Shown piece after piece: positions 26,881 to 35,824 of a DNA stretch of 64,000 bases (its first letter is position 1; each line of letters starts with the position of its first letter). The stretch is from assembly GCF_035943815.1 (NCBI RefSeq), contig NZ_DASZBU010000009.1, positions 1 to 64,000 on the forward strand, read 5' to 3'. The translations under genes were made by a program, and so were the position numbers. This DNA comes from Frateuria_A sp035943815. GTDB lineage: Bacteria; Pseudomonadota; Gammaproteobacteria; Xanthomonadales; Rhodanobacteraceae. The notes under the pieces are model-generated. The model was not told where the DNA came from. It saw only the letters and a list, made by a program, of their open reading frames with translations, and made no database searches.

Positions 26881-27798
26881 TTATACAGCCGCGGCGCCGC
26901 CGACGATTTCGGAAATTTCCTGGGTGATCGCAGCCTGGCGCGCCTTGTTGTAGCTGAGCGTCAGCTCGGCGATGACCTTGTTGGCGTTGTCCGAGGCGCT
27001 CTTCATGGCGACCATGCGCGCCGCATGCTCGCTGGCGAGGTTCTCCAGCACGCCTTGGTACACCACCGACTCGATGTAGCGGCCGAGCACGTGCTCGAGT
27101 ACCGCGGCGGCATCGGGCTCGTAGATGTAGTCCCAGTCGTGGGTCTGCTCTAGCGTAATGCCGGCGTAGGCCGAATCACCCGAGGACTGCTGCGCGGCAA
27201 GCTCTGCGGCCACCAGCGGCAGCGGCAGCAGCGCATCGACCATCGGCTTCTGCGTCATGGTGTTGACGAAGTCGTTGTACGCCAGGAACACGCGGTCCAG
27301 GCCGTTGGCCGCATAGGCGTCCAGCACGACCTTGATCACGCCGACCAGCTGCTCGAGCTTGGGTCGCTCGCCCAGGTGGCTGACGCTGCCGACCAGGTTG
27401 ACGCCCTTGATGCGGCGGAAGAACTGGATCGCCTTCTGGCCGATGGCGACCACGTCGACCTGCGCGCCCTTGTCCTGCCACTCGCGCACGGCCGGGAGGA
27501 CGCGGCGGAACAGGTTGGAGTTCAGACCGCCGCACAGGCCGCGGTCGGTGGAGATCACGATGAACGCCACGCGCGAGGCGTTCTCGCGCTCGATGAGGAA
27601 CGGATGCTTGAAGTCCGTGTTGGCCTGGGCCACGTGGGCGATCACCCGGCGCATCATCCTCGCGTACGGACGCGAGGCCTTCATCAGGTCCTGCGCCTTG
27701 CGGATCTTCGAGGCCGAGACCATCTCGAGCGCACGCGTCACCTTGCGCATGTTCTGCGTGCTCTTGATCTTGGTTTTGATTTCGCGTCCGCTTGCCAT
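26881..27798 (-). CDS. atpG: ATP synthase F1 subunit gamma
   Basis: Rotor shaft of F1. The 305-residue protein begins MASGREIKTKIKSTQNMRKV with the conserved MVSASKIRKAQ helix, includes STDRGLCGGLNSN, and ends with the coiled-coil helix SASDNANKVIAELTLSYNKARQ. It is slightly longer than the 287 residues typical of E. coli because of an insert around 205-220 (AAQQSSGDSAYAG), as in other xanthomonads. Confidence 0.97.
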   Translation of the reverse strand: MASGREIKTKIKSTQNMRKVTRALEMVSASKIRKAQDLMKASRPYARMMRRVIAHVAQANTDFKHPFLIERENASRVAFIVISTDRGLCGGLNSNLFRRVLPAVREWQDKGAQVDVVAIGQKAIQFFRRIKGVNLVGSVSHLGERPKLEQLVGVIKVVLDAYAANGLDRVFLAYNDFVNTMTQKPMVDALLPLPLVAAELAAQQSSGDSAYAGITLEQTHDWDYIYEPDAAAVLEHVLGRYIESVVYQGVLENLASEHAARMVAMKSASDNANKVIAELTLSYNKARQAAITQEISEIVGGAAAV

Positions 27799-27827
27799 CT
27801 GTCTGCTCTTGGGTTCGACCTGCGTGG

Positions 27828-27846
27828 GGCGGGCTTACGGCCCGCC
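27828..27846. other. Intercistronic hairpin between atpA and atpG
   Basis: GGCGGGC and its complement GCCCGCC form a 7-bp stem with a 5-nt loop in the 89-bp gap. There is no U-tract, so transcription should continue to atpG. A second imperfect GC-rich fold (cggcgggcc...gggccc) lies just beside it. Confidence 0.45.
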
Positions 27847-27887
27847 GTCAACGTGCGCGGCGGGCCTTGAGGGCCCACCGGCGGGGT

Positions 27888-29438
<1,551 letters not shown>

Positions 29439-29476
29439 GGTCGCTTTCCTGAATTTGGGAATGCTTTTTCAAGAGT

Positions 29477-29560
29477 CCGACCACATGGCCGGCTTTGCTC
29501 TAGGTTTTTTCAGAGTCGGCCACGGATGGCCGGTTCTGCTTTCGCGGCACGGATGCCGCG
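29477..29560. repeat. Three REP-like palindromes between atpH and atpA
   Basis: CCGACCA-CA-TGGCCGG (29477-29492, one mismatch), CGGCCA-CGGA-TGGCCG (29517-29532) and CGCGGCA-CGGA-TGCCGCG (29543-29560). The first two are each preceded by AGAGT, and the stem-loop design matches the pair in the atpG-atpD gap. This marks a small repeat family inside the operon. Confidence 0.65.
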
Positions 29561-29565
29561 TTTAA

Positions 29566-30099
29566 TCAACTGATCAGGGCGCTGGCGAGGCGTTGCAGGC
29601 GACCGCGCGCGGAGCCGTCGATCACTTCGCTGCCGGTGTCGATCACCACGCCGCCGAGCAGCGCCGGATCGACCTTGGCCTCCAGTTCGATCTCGCGCTT
29701 GAAGCGACGCTTGAGCGACGCCTTCAGCTGCTCGGCCTGGGCGCCATCCAGCGCCATCGCGCTGGTCACCTTGACCCTCAGCTGCGAACCCGCTTCACGC
29801 TTGTGTTCCTCGTACAGCTCGGCCACTTCCGGCAGCAGCGCCAGGCGGCGCTGTTCGGCCAGCGTCTGAAGGAACTGTGCGAACGGGGTGTCCACACCCA
29901 TGCCCTGCGGCAGGTGCAAGGCCACCAGCTGCGCCGGCTGCACGCGCGGGTCGCCGACCAGGGCTGCCACACGCGGGTCCTTCGCCACCGAAGCGGCGAA
30001 GGCGAACGCCTGTGACCATTCGCCGAGCGTGCCGGCCTCGTGCGCCAGCTCGAAAGCGGCGCGCGCGTACGGACGGGCGAGGGTGATTGCCTGGGCCAT
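29566..30099 (-). CDS. atpH: ATP synthase F1 subunit delta
   Basis: Connects F1 to the peripheral stalk. The 177-residue protein starts MAQAITLARPYARAAFELA, the conserved delta/OSCP N-terminus, and ends with the typical LLGGVVIDTGSEVIDGSARGR block. Two bases separate it from atpF. Confidence 0.96.
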   Translation of the reverse strand: MAQAITLARPYARAAFELAHEAGTLGEWSQAFAFAASVAKDPRVAALVGDPRVQPAQLVALHLPQGMGVDTPFAQFLQTLAEQRRLALLPEVAELYEEHKREAGSQLRVKVTSAMALDGAQAEQLKASLKRRFKREIELEAKVDPALLGGVVIDTGSEVIDGSARGRLQRLASALIS

Positions 30100-30101
30100 G
30101 G

Positions 30102-30572
30102 TCAGATTTCCGTGGCGAGCTGATCGAGCAACGCCTTGTGCGCGGCCGGATCGATCTCGCGCTGCACGATCTTGGCGGCGCCCTGCACGGCGAGCGCGCC
30201 GACCTTCTCGCGCAGCTCCTCGCGGGCACGCTGGGCCATCGAGGCGATGTCGTCCTGCGCGCTGGCCTTCAGGCGGTTGATCTCGCCGATGGCGTCGGCG
30301 CGGGCCTTGTCCAGGATCTGGTTGGCCTGCTGCTGCGCGCGATCGATGATCTCGGCCGCCTGCTGGCGCGCCACCTTGATCTCGGCGGCCACCTTGCTGT
30401 CGGCATCGCGCAGCTCGGCGCGGGCGCGCTCGGCGGCGTCGAGGCCTTCGGCGATCTTGAGCTGACGCTCTTCGATGGCCTTGTTGATGTGCGGCCAGAT
30501 GAACTGGACGGTGAACCAGATCAGGATCGCGAAGGCGATCATTTCGCCGATCAAGGTCGCGTTGAAATCCAT
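30102..30572 (-). CDS. atpF: ATP synthase F0 subunit b
   Basis: Peripheral stalk subunit. The 156-residue protein has one N-terminal membrane helix (LIGEMIAFAILIWFTVQFIW) followed by a long charged coiled coil (residues 30-150) and the usual length. Two bases separate it from atpH. Confidence 0.96.
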   Translation of the reverse strand: MDFNATLIGEMIAFAILIWFTVQFIWPHINKAIEERQLKIAEGLDAAERARAELRDADSKVAAEIKVARQQAAEIIDRAQQQANQILDKARADAIGEINRLKASAQDDIASMAQRAREELREKVGALAVQGAAKIVQREIDPAAHKALLDQLATEI

Positions 30573-30606
30573 CGCTGCGTTACCTGTAAATGCGGGGTGG
30601 TACGGA

Positions 30607-30656
30607 TACGGGCGCCCTGGCGCGGGCGCCCGTAGGGGAGCGGCGCCAGGCGCCGC
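30607..30656. other. Two strong hairpins between atpE and atpF
   Basis: TACGGGCGCC pairs with GGCGCCCGTA (30607-30616 and 30625-30634), and GCGGCGCC-A-GGCGCCGC (30640-30656) is a perfect palindrome. Both lie directly 3' of atpE in the mRNA with no U-tract. Position suggests 3'-end protection of the atpE segment. Confidence 0.55.
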
Positions 30657-30663
30657 CTCGTGC

Positions 30664-30942
30664 TTACTTAGCCGTCAGGGCCGACAGCAGCGGGTTGGCC
30701 ACCGCGAAGTACATCGCCAGCGCCACGCCGATCAGGAACGCCGCGTCGATCAGGCCGGCCAGCAGGAACATGCGGCCCTGCAGCAGCGGCACCAGCTCCG
30801 GCTGGCGGGCGGCGGCTTCGAGGAACTTCGAACCCATGACGCCGATGCCGATACAGGCGCCCAGAGCGCCCAGGCCGATGATCAGGCCCAGCGCGATGGC
30901 GGTGAAACCCTGGATTTGCGCGATTTGAACGATAGCTTCCAC
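30664..30942 (-). CDS. atpE: ATP synthase F0 subunit c
   Basis: Forms the membrane rotor ring. The 92-residue protein has two membrane helices joined by the polar RQP loop (46-48), a glycine-rich first helix (LGLIIGLGALGACIGIG) and the proton-binding Asp66 in the second helix (AGLIDAAFLIGVAL). The residues around it fit a proton-driven enzyme. The start codon is GTG, with a strong GAGGAGA ribosome-binding site 5 nt upstream. Confidence 0.97.
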   Translation of the reverse strand: MEAIVQIAQIQGFTAIALGLIIGLGALGACIGIGVMGSKFLEAAARQPELVPLLQGRMFLLAGLIDAAFLIGVALAMYFAVANPLLSALTAK

Positions 30943-30995
30943 GACGATCTCCTCAGAAAGAAAAGCTTAGTTGTTCGATGAAAAAGAACTGCAGG

Positions 30996-31802
30996 TCAGT
31001 GGTGGTCGTGAGCCATCGAGATGTACACGACGGTCAGCACCATGAAGATGAAGGCCTGGATCGAAATGATCAGGATGTGGAAGATGCCCCACACGGTGTA
31101 GCCGATGATGCCCATGCCATAAAGCGCCCAGCTGCCGGCGGTGAACAGCCCGGCAATCAGCATGAACACGAGCTCGCCGGCGTACATGTTGCCGAACAGT
31201 CGCATCGCCAGGCTCACCGGCTTGGAGAGCAGCTCGACCAGGTTCAGCGCGAAGTTGGGGATCCACAGCAGCGGATGCTTGCCGAACGGCGCAGTGAACA
31301 TCTCGTGCATGTAGCCGCTGAAGCCCTTGGCCTTGAAGCTGTAGAAGATGATCAGCAGCAGGACCGTGAGCGACATCGCGAAGGTCATGTTGATGTCGGC
31401 CGTGGGCACGGCGCGGAAGTGGCCGAGGCCGAACTTCGCGGTGATCCAGGGCAGCAGATCGACCGGCAGCAAGTCCATCGCGTTCATCAGGAACACCCAG
31501 ACGAAAACGGTCAGCGCCAGCGGACCGAGCACGCGACGGTCGCCATGAAAGACGTCCTTGACCTGGCCGTCAACGAATTCCAGCACGATCTCGACGAACG
31601 CCTGGCCCTTGCCCGGCACGCCGGCGGTGGCCTTGCGCGCCTTGGCCCAGAACCACAGGCAGAACAGCACGCCGAGCACCAGCGAGACGGTGACCGAATC
31701 GATGTGCACCGCCCAGAAGCCTTCCGGACTCGTATGCGGAGTCAGGTGCTTGAGGTGGTGGGAGATGTATTCGGTAAGACCGCCCTGCGGCTCGCTTGCC
31801 AT
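30996..31802 (-). CDS. atpB: ATP synthase F0 subunit a
   Basis: Provides the proton half-channels. The 268-residue protein has about five to six membrane helices and the essential arginine (Arg201) in LSKPVSLAMRLFGNMYAGEL, facing Asp66 of the c subunit. It begins 3 bp after atpI and 53 bp before atpE. Confidence 0.97.
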   Translation of the reverse strand: MASEPQGGLTEYISHHLKHLTPHTSPEGFWAVHIDSVTVSLVLGVLFCLWFWAKARKATAGVPGKGQAFVEIVLEFVDGQVKDVFHGDRRVLGPLALTVFVWVFLMNAMDLLPVDLLPWITAKFGLGHFRAVPTADINMTFAMSLTVLLLIIFYSFKAKGFSGYMHEMFTAPFGKHPLLWIPNFALNLVELLSKPVSLAMRLFGNMYAGELVFMLIAGLFTAGSWALYGMGIIGYTVWGIFHILIISIQAFIFMVLTVVYISMAHDHH

Positions 31803-31805
31803 GTG

Positions 31806-32195
31806 TCAGCCCTTGAATCGAAACGCCAGCAGATGAACCGCGTAAGCAGCCGCCAGCCCCGTGATGGCGGCCAGCGGCGGCAACTTCAGTTTGATCAGGA
31901 TCACGCCCATCCCTCCGATGACCGCGATCCACTTGAGGACCATGCCCACCAGCAGCCGGCCCAGCGCCATGCCCGCTCCATGCATCCCGGCGAAGGCCCG
32001 CGCGCCAAGCAGCGCGTTGCCCAGCGCCATGACGAGGGCGCCTGCGGCAGCCGCCAAGGCTTCACGGCGTCCCTGCACCAGGAAGATGAGGCCGACCAGT
32101 GCCGCCGCGGCGACCTGCCACATCACGATGCGCAGGGCCAGGCGACGACCGGAGGCAAGACTGTTGAGCACGTGTGTTCCCGCGCGGCTTCGCAC
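31806..32195 (-). CDS. atpI: ATP synthase subunit I (AtpI)
   Basis: A 129-residue membrane protein with four hydrophobic helices (IVMWQVAAAALVGLIFLV, ALAAAAGALVMALGNALL, RLLVGMVLKWIAVIGGMGV, AITGLAAAYAVHLLAF). AtpI helps assemble the c-ring and is not in the final enzyme. Both possible starts are GTG: 32195 (used, AAGGG upstream) or 32171 (121 residues, GGGA upstream). It is the first gene of the operon. Confidence 0.88.
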   Translation of the reverse strand: MRSRAGTHVLNSLASGRRLALRIVMWQVAAAALVGLIFLVQGRREALAAAAGALVMALGNALLGARAFAGMHGAGMALGRLLVGMVLKWIAVIGGMGVILIKLKLPPLAAITGLAAAYAVHLLAFRFKG

Positions 32196-32239
32196 CAGGC
32201 GTCACCCTTGCAGCTACGGGCCACGATCCAATCCGCAAA

Positions 32240-32269
32240 AGTATATCAGCCGGGCTTTTGGACCGACAA
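32240..32269 (-). promoter_or_regulatory. Putative promoter of the atp operon
   Basis: On the minus strand TTGTCG (32269-32264) and TATACT (32245-32240) are 18 bp apart. They lie about 45 bp before the first possible atpI start codon. A good -10 hexamer in otherwise GC-rich DNA. Confidence 0.6.
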
Positions 32270-32346
32270 GCCGCGCAGCCGCGACATCTTGTCATGTGGG
32301 CGCCGGCGTTCACTTTTCCGGTGCGCAAATTCCTGCTGACGGACAC

Positions 32347-32377
32347 AAAAAAAAGGCCGGACTTGCGAAGTCCGGCC
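32347..32377 (-). terminator. Intrinsic terminator of the phasin gene
   Basis: GGCCGGACTT and its complement make a perfect 10-bp stem with a 3-nt loop, followed on the minus strand by eight U. It lies 50 bp after the phasin stop and separates it from the atp promoter. Confidence 0.9.
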
Positions 32378-32426
32378 CAGGGAGCGCGTCCCGGCGGGGA
32401 GGGATGCTGGGGACGCGGGCAGAACC

Positions 32427-32813
32427 CTACTTGGCGGCTGCCGCACGGGTGGCTGCAGCCGTGGCCGCAACCGCGTCATTGGCGGCTTGCAGCGGCTGCA
32501 CCAGCGCACCGAGCGATTCGGCGGTCTGCCGGCCGACGGCGGCCAGGCCTTGGGTCAGGGCCACGGCCTGTTCGGTCTGTGCGCGGTTGAGCGCAACGCC
32601 CTTGTCCCACAGGCCTCGCAGGCCGTCGGCGTCGCGCAGTTCGCCCGCGGCGAGCAGAAATTCGGCGGCCGAGCGGGACTGTTGCTCCAGCGTGCCCAGC
32701 TGCAGGCCGGCGGCCTGCTCCAGGCCCTTGAGCACGAGCGCCTGCGCCTTGAAGGCGTTGTCGGCGAACTGCCTGGCATAAGCAAAAACTTGGGTGTCGA
32801 TCTGCTGTGTCAT
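32427..32813 (-). CDS. Phasin family protein
   Basis: A 128-residue alpha-helical protein of phasin type: an N-terminal segment VFAYARQFADNAFKAQALVLKGLEQ, then long amphipathic helices and an alanine-rich tail (AANDAVAATAAATRAAAAK). Phasins coat polyhydroxyalkanoate granules, though many family members serve other roles. No PHA synthase gene is nearby. It is a single-gene unit with its own operator-promoter and terminator. Confidence 0.8.
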   Translation of the reverse strand: MTQQIDTQVFAYARQFADNAFKAQALVLKGLEQAAGLQLGTLEQQSRSAAEFLLAAGELRDADGLRGLWDKGVALNRAQTEQAVALTQGLAAVGRQTAESLGALVQPLQAANDAVAATAAATRAAAAK

Positions 32814-32846
32814 GGCTTGTCCCTCACGGGAGTTGGGAGTGGAGCA

Positions 32847-32880
32847 AGCCTAGCAGGGTATTTGTTGCAATGCAACAAAT
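32847..32880 (-). promoter_or_regulatory. Phasin promoter overlapped by a 21-bp palindrome
   Basis: ATTTGTTGCA-A-TGCAACAAAT (32860-32880) is a perfect inverted repeat with 10-bp arms. On the minus strand TTGCAT (-35, 32875-32870) and TAGGCT (-10, 32852-32847) are 17 bp apart, so the palindrome covers the -35 box. TGC/GCA-containing sites upstream of phasin genes are typical PhaR operators; PhaR as the binder here is inference. Confidence 0.65.
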
Positions 32881-32929
32881 GACGGTTTCGAGCGATACGA
32901 AGGCTGACTCCGAATCATCTTGCACTGCG

Positions 32930-33292
32930 TCAGAAGCTGGCTCGGCTGCAACTCGCGCCGGAAGTGCAGGTCTCGTGCACCACCACTTTGTCCAGCCCGG
33001 TCAGGCGAGGCTCCAGACGACGGAAGATCCAGCGCGCCAACGCCTCGCTGGTGGGGTTTTCCAATCCCTCGATCTCGTTGAGATAGTGGTGGTCCAGTTG
33101 CTCGAACAACGGCGCGAAGGCCGTTTTGACATCGGCAAAGTCCATCACCCAACCCAGCGACGGATCGGGCTCCCCTTCGACGTGGATCTCGATGCGGAAC
33201 GAGTGCCCATGCAGCCGGGCGCACTTGTGACCGGGCGGCACGTTGGGCAACCGATGCGCCGCCTCGATCTGGAACACCTTATGGATATGCAT
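32930..33292 (-). CDS. queD: 6-carboxy-5,6,7,8-tetrahydropterin synthase
   Basis: Converts dihydroneopterin triphosphate to 6-carboxytetrahydropterin in queuosine synthesis. The 120-residue protein has the zinc histidines (His13 in AAHRLP and the HGH at 29-31), the catalytic Cys24 and the conserved GWVMDFADVK and LDHHYLNEI segments. The C-terminal tail CTSGASCSRASF carries the expected HETxxS-like region (VVHETCTSG). It is a stand-alone gene. Confidence 0.93.
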   Translation of the reverse strand: MHIHKVFQIEAAHRLPNVPPGHKCARLHGHSFRIEIHVEGEPDPSLGWVMDFADVKTAFAPLFEQLDHHYLNEIEGLENPTSEALARWIFRRLEPRLTGLDKVVVHETCTSGASCSRASF

Positions 33293-33372
33293 GGCGAGCG
33301 ATTGTAGGTTCGGCCCACGACAAGGAGGGAGCGCGAGAATCGAGAGCGGGAAAGGCGCCGCGTCGCAGGCGG

Positions 33373-33449
33373 TGGTGGCTATGGGTGGACTCGAACCACC
33401 GACCCCAGCATTATGAGTGCTGTGCTCTAACCGGCTGAGCTACATAGCC
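33373..33449 (-). tRNA. tRNA-Met (CAT), elongator
   Basis: A full 77-nt cloverleaf with encoded CCA. Acceptor stem GGCTATG/CATAGCC, anticodon stem CAGCA/TGCTG with loop CTCATAA (anticodon CAT at 33413-33415), variable loop GGGTC, T-arm GGTGG-TTCGAGT-CCACC. The sequence closely follows elongator tRNA-Met of gammaproteobacteria; an initiator tRNA would lack the first acceptor pair. Confidence 0.96.
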
Positions 33450-33487
33450 AAGGGCATCGCTGGCCAGGTGCGCCAACGGAGCCCGGC

Positions 33488-33516
33488 AGTGTAATTGGCG
33501 GGTCGGGCCGGTTCAA
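33488..33516 (-). promoter_or_regulatory. Putative promoter of the tRNA-Met gene
   Basis: On the minus strand TTGAAC (33516-33511) and TACACT (33493-33488) are 17 bp apart, about 40 bp before the mature tRNA 5' end. Confidence 0.55.
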
Positions 33517-33603
33517 GTCTCTTCGCTTTCCCGCGTCGCGCGCGTTATGGTTGAATCCCCGCCGGAGCCGCTGCATTCGCGGCATGCCGGCCCAGGAGGC
33601 GAC

Positions 33604-34149
33604 ATGATCGATGCGGATGGCTATCGCCCCAACGTAGGCATCGTGCTGCTCAATGGCGATGGCCGGCTGTTCTGGGCGCGGCGGGTCAATCACGACGGCT
33701 GGCAGTTTCCGCAGGGCGGCATGCGCAGCGACGAGACGCCGCTGGAGGCGATGTACCGCGAACTGGCAGAGGAAACCGGGCTGGCGCCCGAGCACGTCGA
33801 GGTGGTTGCCAGCACCCGCGGCTGGCTGCGCTATCGCCTGCCCCATCGTTACGTGCGCCACCACCAGCACCCGACCTGCATCGGCCAGAAGCAGGTGTGG
33901 TTCCTGCTGCGCCTGGTCGGCGGCGAGGATGCTTTCAGGCTGGATGCCTGCGACAAACCGGAATTCGACATCTGGCGTTGGGTCGATTTCTGGTACCCGG
34001 CCGAGCACGTGGTCAACTTCAAGCGCCAGGTCTACGAGCGCGCGCTGCGCCATTTCGCTCCGCTGGTTGAAGAAATGCTCAGCGTCCAGCTGGGCGTCCA
34101 GCCGCGCACCGCGGGCGGTGACGGGACGGGCGGGCGCGCCGTGGCCTGA
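33604..34149 (+). CDS. rppH: RNA pyrophosphohydrolase
   Basis: Removes pyrophosphate from the 5' end of mRNA and so starts RNase E-dependent decay. The 181-residue protein starts MIDADGYRPNVGIVLLN, has the Nudix box at residues 38-60 with REL-x-EE catalytic core (MYRELAEETG), and the RppH-specific GQKQVWFLLRL and FDIWRWVDFWYP segments. The ATG at 33604 has GGAGG upstream. Confidence 0.95.
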   Translation: MIDADGYRPNVGIVLLNGDGRLFWARRVNHDGWQFPQGGMRSDETPLEAMYRELAEETGLAPEHVEVVASTRGWLRYRLPHRYVRHHQHPTCIGQKQVWFLLRLVGGEDAFRLDACDKPEFDIWRWVDFWYPAEHVVNFKRQVYERALRHFAPLVEEMLSVQLGVQPRTAGGDGTGGRAVA

Positions 34150-34159
34150 CCCGGCCTAG

Positions 34160-34188
34160 TTGACAATCATTCGCATTTACGCTGGAAT
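34160..34188 (+). promoter_or_regulatory. bfd promoter with overlapping Fur-like box
   Basis: TTGACA (34160-34165) and TGGAAT (34183-34188) are 17 bp apart, right before bfd. The bases 34161-34179 read TGACAATCATTCGCATTTA; the complement AATGCGAATGATTGTC matches the Fur box pattern of gammaproteobacteria. Bound Fur-Fe would cover the -35 box and repress bfd when iron is plentiful. Confidence 0.65.
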
Positions 34189-34195
34189 GCGCGGC

Positions 34196-34393
34196 ATGTA
34201 CATCTGCCTGTGCAATGCCGTCACCGACGGCGACATCCGCCGCGCGGTCGCCGACGGCGTGCGCACCTTCGCCGAGCTGCAGGCGCGCACCGGTTGCTCG
34301 GACTGCTGTGGCTGCTGCGAGCCCGAAGCGCGCGCGACGCTGGATGCGGCGCTGGTCCAGGTGGTCTTCCCGCTTCCGCTGCTCACCGCCTGA
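34196..34393 (+). CDS. bfd: Bacterioferritin-associated ferredoxin
   Basis: A 65-residue [2Fe-2S] protein that reduces the iron core of bacterioferritin to release iron. The cluster cysteines align with those of E. coli Bfd: Cys4 and Cys6 in MYICLCN, Cys38 and Cys41 in CCGCC. The ATG at 34196 gives the conserved N-terminus. Its Fur-like promoter and the bacterioferritin gene 100 bp downstream agree with this function. Confidence 0.93.
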   Translation: MYICLCNAVTDGDIRRAVADGVRTFAELQARTGCSDCCGCCEPEARATLDAALVQVVFPLPLLTA

Positions 34394-34492
34394 GCGCATC
34401 TTGCGGGCGTCGAACCGCAAGTCAATTCGCGTTACCTCCAGTCCGTGGCCAAGCCCGTATAGTCACCGGTCGAATGGAACCGGAGACCTCCG

Positions 34493-34960
34493 ATGAAAGG
34501 CGACGCCAAGGTCATCGAGTACCTCAACAAGGTGCTCTACAACGAACTGACCGCGATCAACCAGTACTTCCTGCATTACCGCATGTTCAAGGACTGGGGC
34601 TACGGCGATCTGGCCGGGCACGAGTACAAGGAATCGATCGAGGAGATGAAGCACGCCGATCGGCTGATCGAGCGCATCCTGTTCCTCGACGGCCTGCCCA
34701 ACCTGCAGCACCTGGGCAAGCTGCGCATCGGCGAGAACGCGCTCGAATGCATCCAGGGCGACCTCGACCTGGAGTTGGCCGCCGCGGTCGACTTGCGGGC
34801 CGCCATCGCGCACAGTGAGGGCATTGCCGACTACATCAGCCGCGACCTGTTCAAGACCATCCTGCACGACGAGGAAGAACACATCGACTGGCTCGAGACC
34901 CAGCTGAACCTGGTCAAGGACATCGGCGCCGAACGTTACCTGCAGAACAAGGTGGGCTGA
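34493..34960 (+). CDS. bfr: Bacterioferritin
   Basis: Forms a 24-subunit haem-containing shell that stores iron. The 155-residue protein keeps every ferroxidase ligand of E. coli Bfr: Glu18, Glu51, His54, Glu94, Glu127 and His130. It also has the haem ligand Met52. A TATAGT at 34458-34463 could be its own -10 box, which would allow control separate from bfd; the -35 is unclear. Ribosome-binding site GGAG is present. Confidence 0.97.
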   Translation: MKGDAKVIEYLNKVLYNELTAINQYFLHYRMFKDWGYGDLAGHEYKESIEEMKHADRLIERILFLDGLPNLQHLGKLRIGENALECIQGDLDLELAAAVDLRAAIAHSEGIADYISRDLFKTILHDEEEHIDWLETQLNLVKDIGAERYLQNKVG

Positions 34961-35024
34961 GCCCGCCTGCCGGCCGGCCCGGGAAGGCCTGGCGCAGGTT
35001 CCCTGCAAAGCGTGCAGCGGTTCC

Positions 35025-35054
35025 TTGACGCTCTCGTCACGCTGAAGCTATACC
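35025..35054 (+). promoter_or_regulatory. Putative promoter of the DUF6776-bactofilin unit
   Basis: TTGACG (35025-35030) and TATACC (35049-35054) are 18 bp apart, ending 28 bp before the first start codon. Confidence 0.6.
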
Positions 35055-35082
35055 GAATCTCCGTGCCGCTCCGGATATCCCC

Positions 35083-35823
35083 ATGGCTTCACGCCCGCCA
35101 CCACGCTTCGTCGTGCGCCCGCATGACGAAGCCAGCCAACGCCGCCGCCGGCTATGGCTGGGCGCGGCCTGGCTGGCCAGCCTGCTGCTGACGGCGCTGG
35201 TCGTCGGCACGCTGGCCTGGCGCACCACGCCCGCGGCGGTCGACGGGCGCGAAGCAAGGCAGCTGGCAGCGCAGAACGACGCACTCAGGCAACAGGTCGC
35301 CAACCTCAGGCGAGCCCAGCAGGTTACGGGGATCGCTACCAAGTCGCTGCGCGGCACGCTTGCCGAGCGCGAAGAGGAGATCAGCGGACTGCGCGCAGAC
35401 CTCGGCTTCTATTCGCGACTGGTCGGCGGCAACGCCCAGCGCGAGGGGTTGAAGGTGCAGGAGGTGCAGCTGCGGCCGGTGCCCGGCGCACATGCCTGGA
35501 ACCTCGCGCTCAGCCTCACCCAGAACGCCAAGCGCGGCAGCGACGTCAGCGGCACGGTAACGCTCGGCGTGGAAGGCGTGCGCGGCGACAAGGTGGTGGC
35601 GCTGGACTGGCCACAGCTCGGCGACGCGGCGCAGAAGGATGGCCTGCCCTTCCGCTTCCGCTACTTCCAGCAGCTGCACGCCACTTTCATGCTGCCGGCC
35701 GATTTCAAGCCGACCCGGCTGCGCATCCACGTCCGAGCCGAAGGCGAGGACGGCGTCGACCGCACGGTCGCGTGGAGCGATGCGCTCTCGGGCAACCTCA
35801 CGACCATCGAAGGGGGAAACTGA
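35083..35823 (+). CDS. DUF6776-type membrane-anchored coiled-coil protein
   Basis: A 246-residue protein with a short cytoplasmic basic N-terminus, one membrane helix (LWLGAAWLASLLLTALVVGTL, about 24-44), a coiled coil (about 55-110, AQNDALRQQVANLRRAQQV then LAEREEEISGLRADL), and a periplasmic beta-rich domain (about 120-240). Genes of this kind sit beside bactofilin and erpA across Xanthomonadales. The bactofilin ATG follows its stop by 1 bp. Likely an inner-membrane partner of the bactofilin scaffold; the function is not established. Confidence 0.7.
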   Translation: MASRPPPRFVVRPHDEASQRRRRLWLGAAWLASLLLTALVVGTLAWRTTPAAVDGREARQLAAQNDALRQQVANLRRAQQVTGIATKSLRGTLAEREEEISGLRADLGFYSRLVGGNAQREGLKVQEVQLRPVPGAHAWNLALSLTQNAKRGSDVSGTVTLGVEGVRGDKVVALDWPQLGDAAQKDGLPFRFRYFQQLHATFMLPADFKPTRLRIHVRAEGEDGVDRTVAWSDALSGNLTTIEGGN

Positions 35824-35824
35824 C

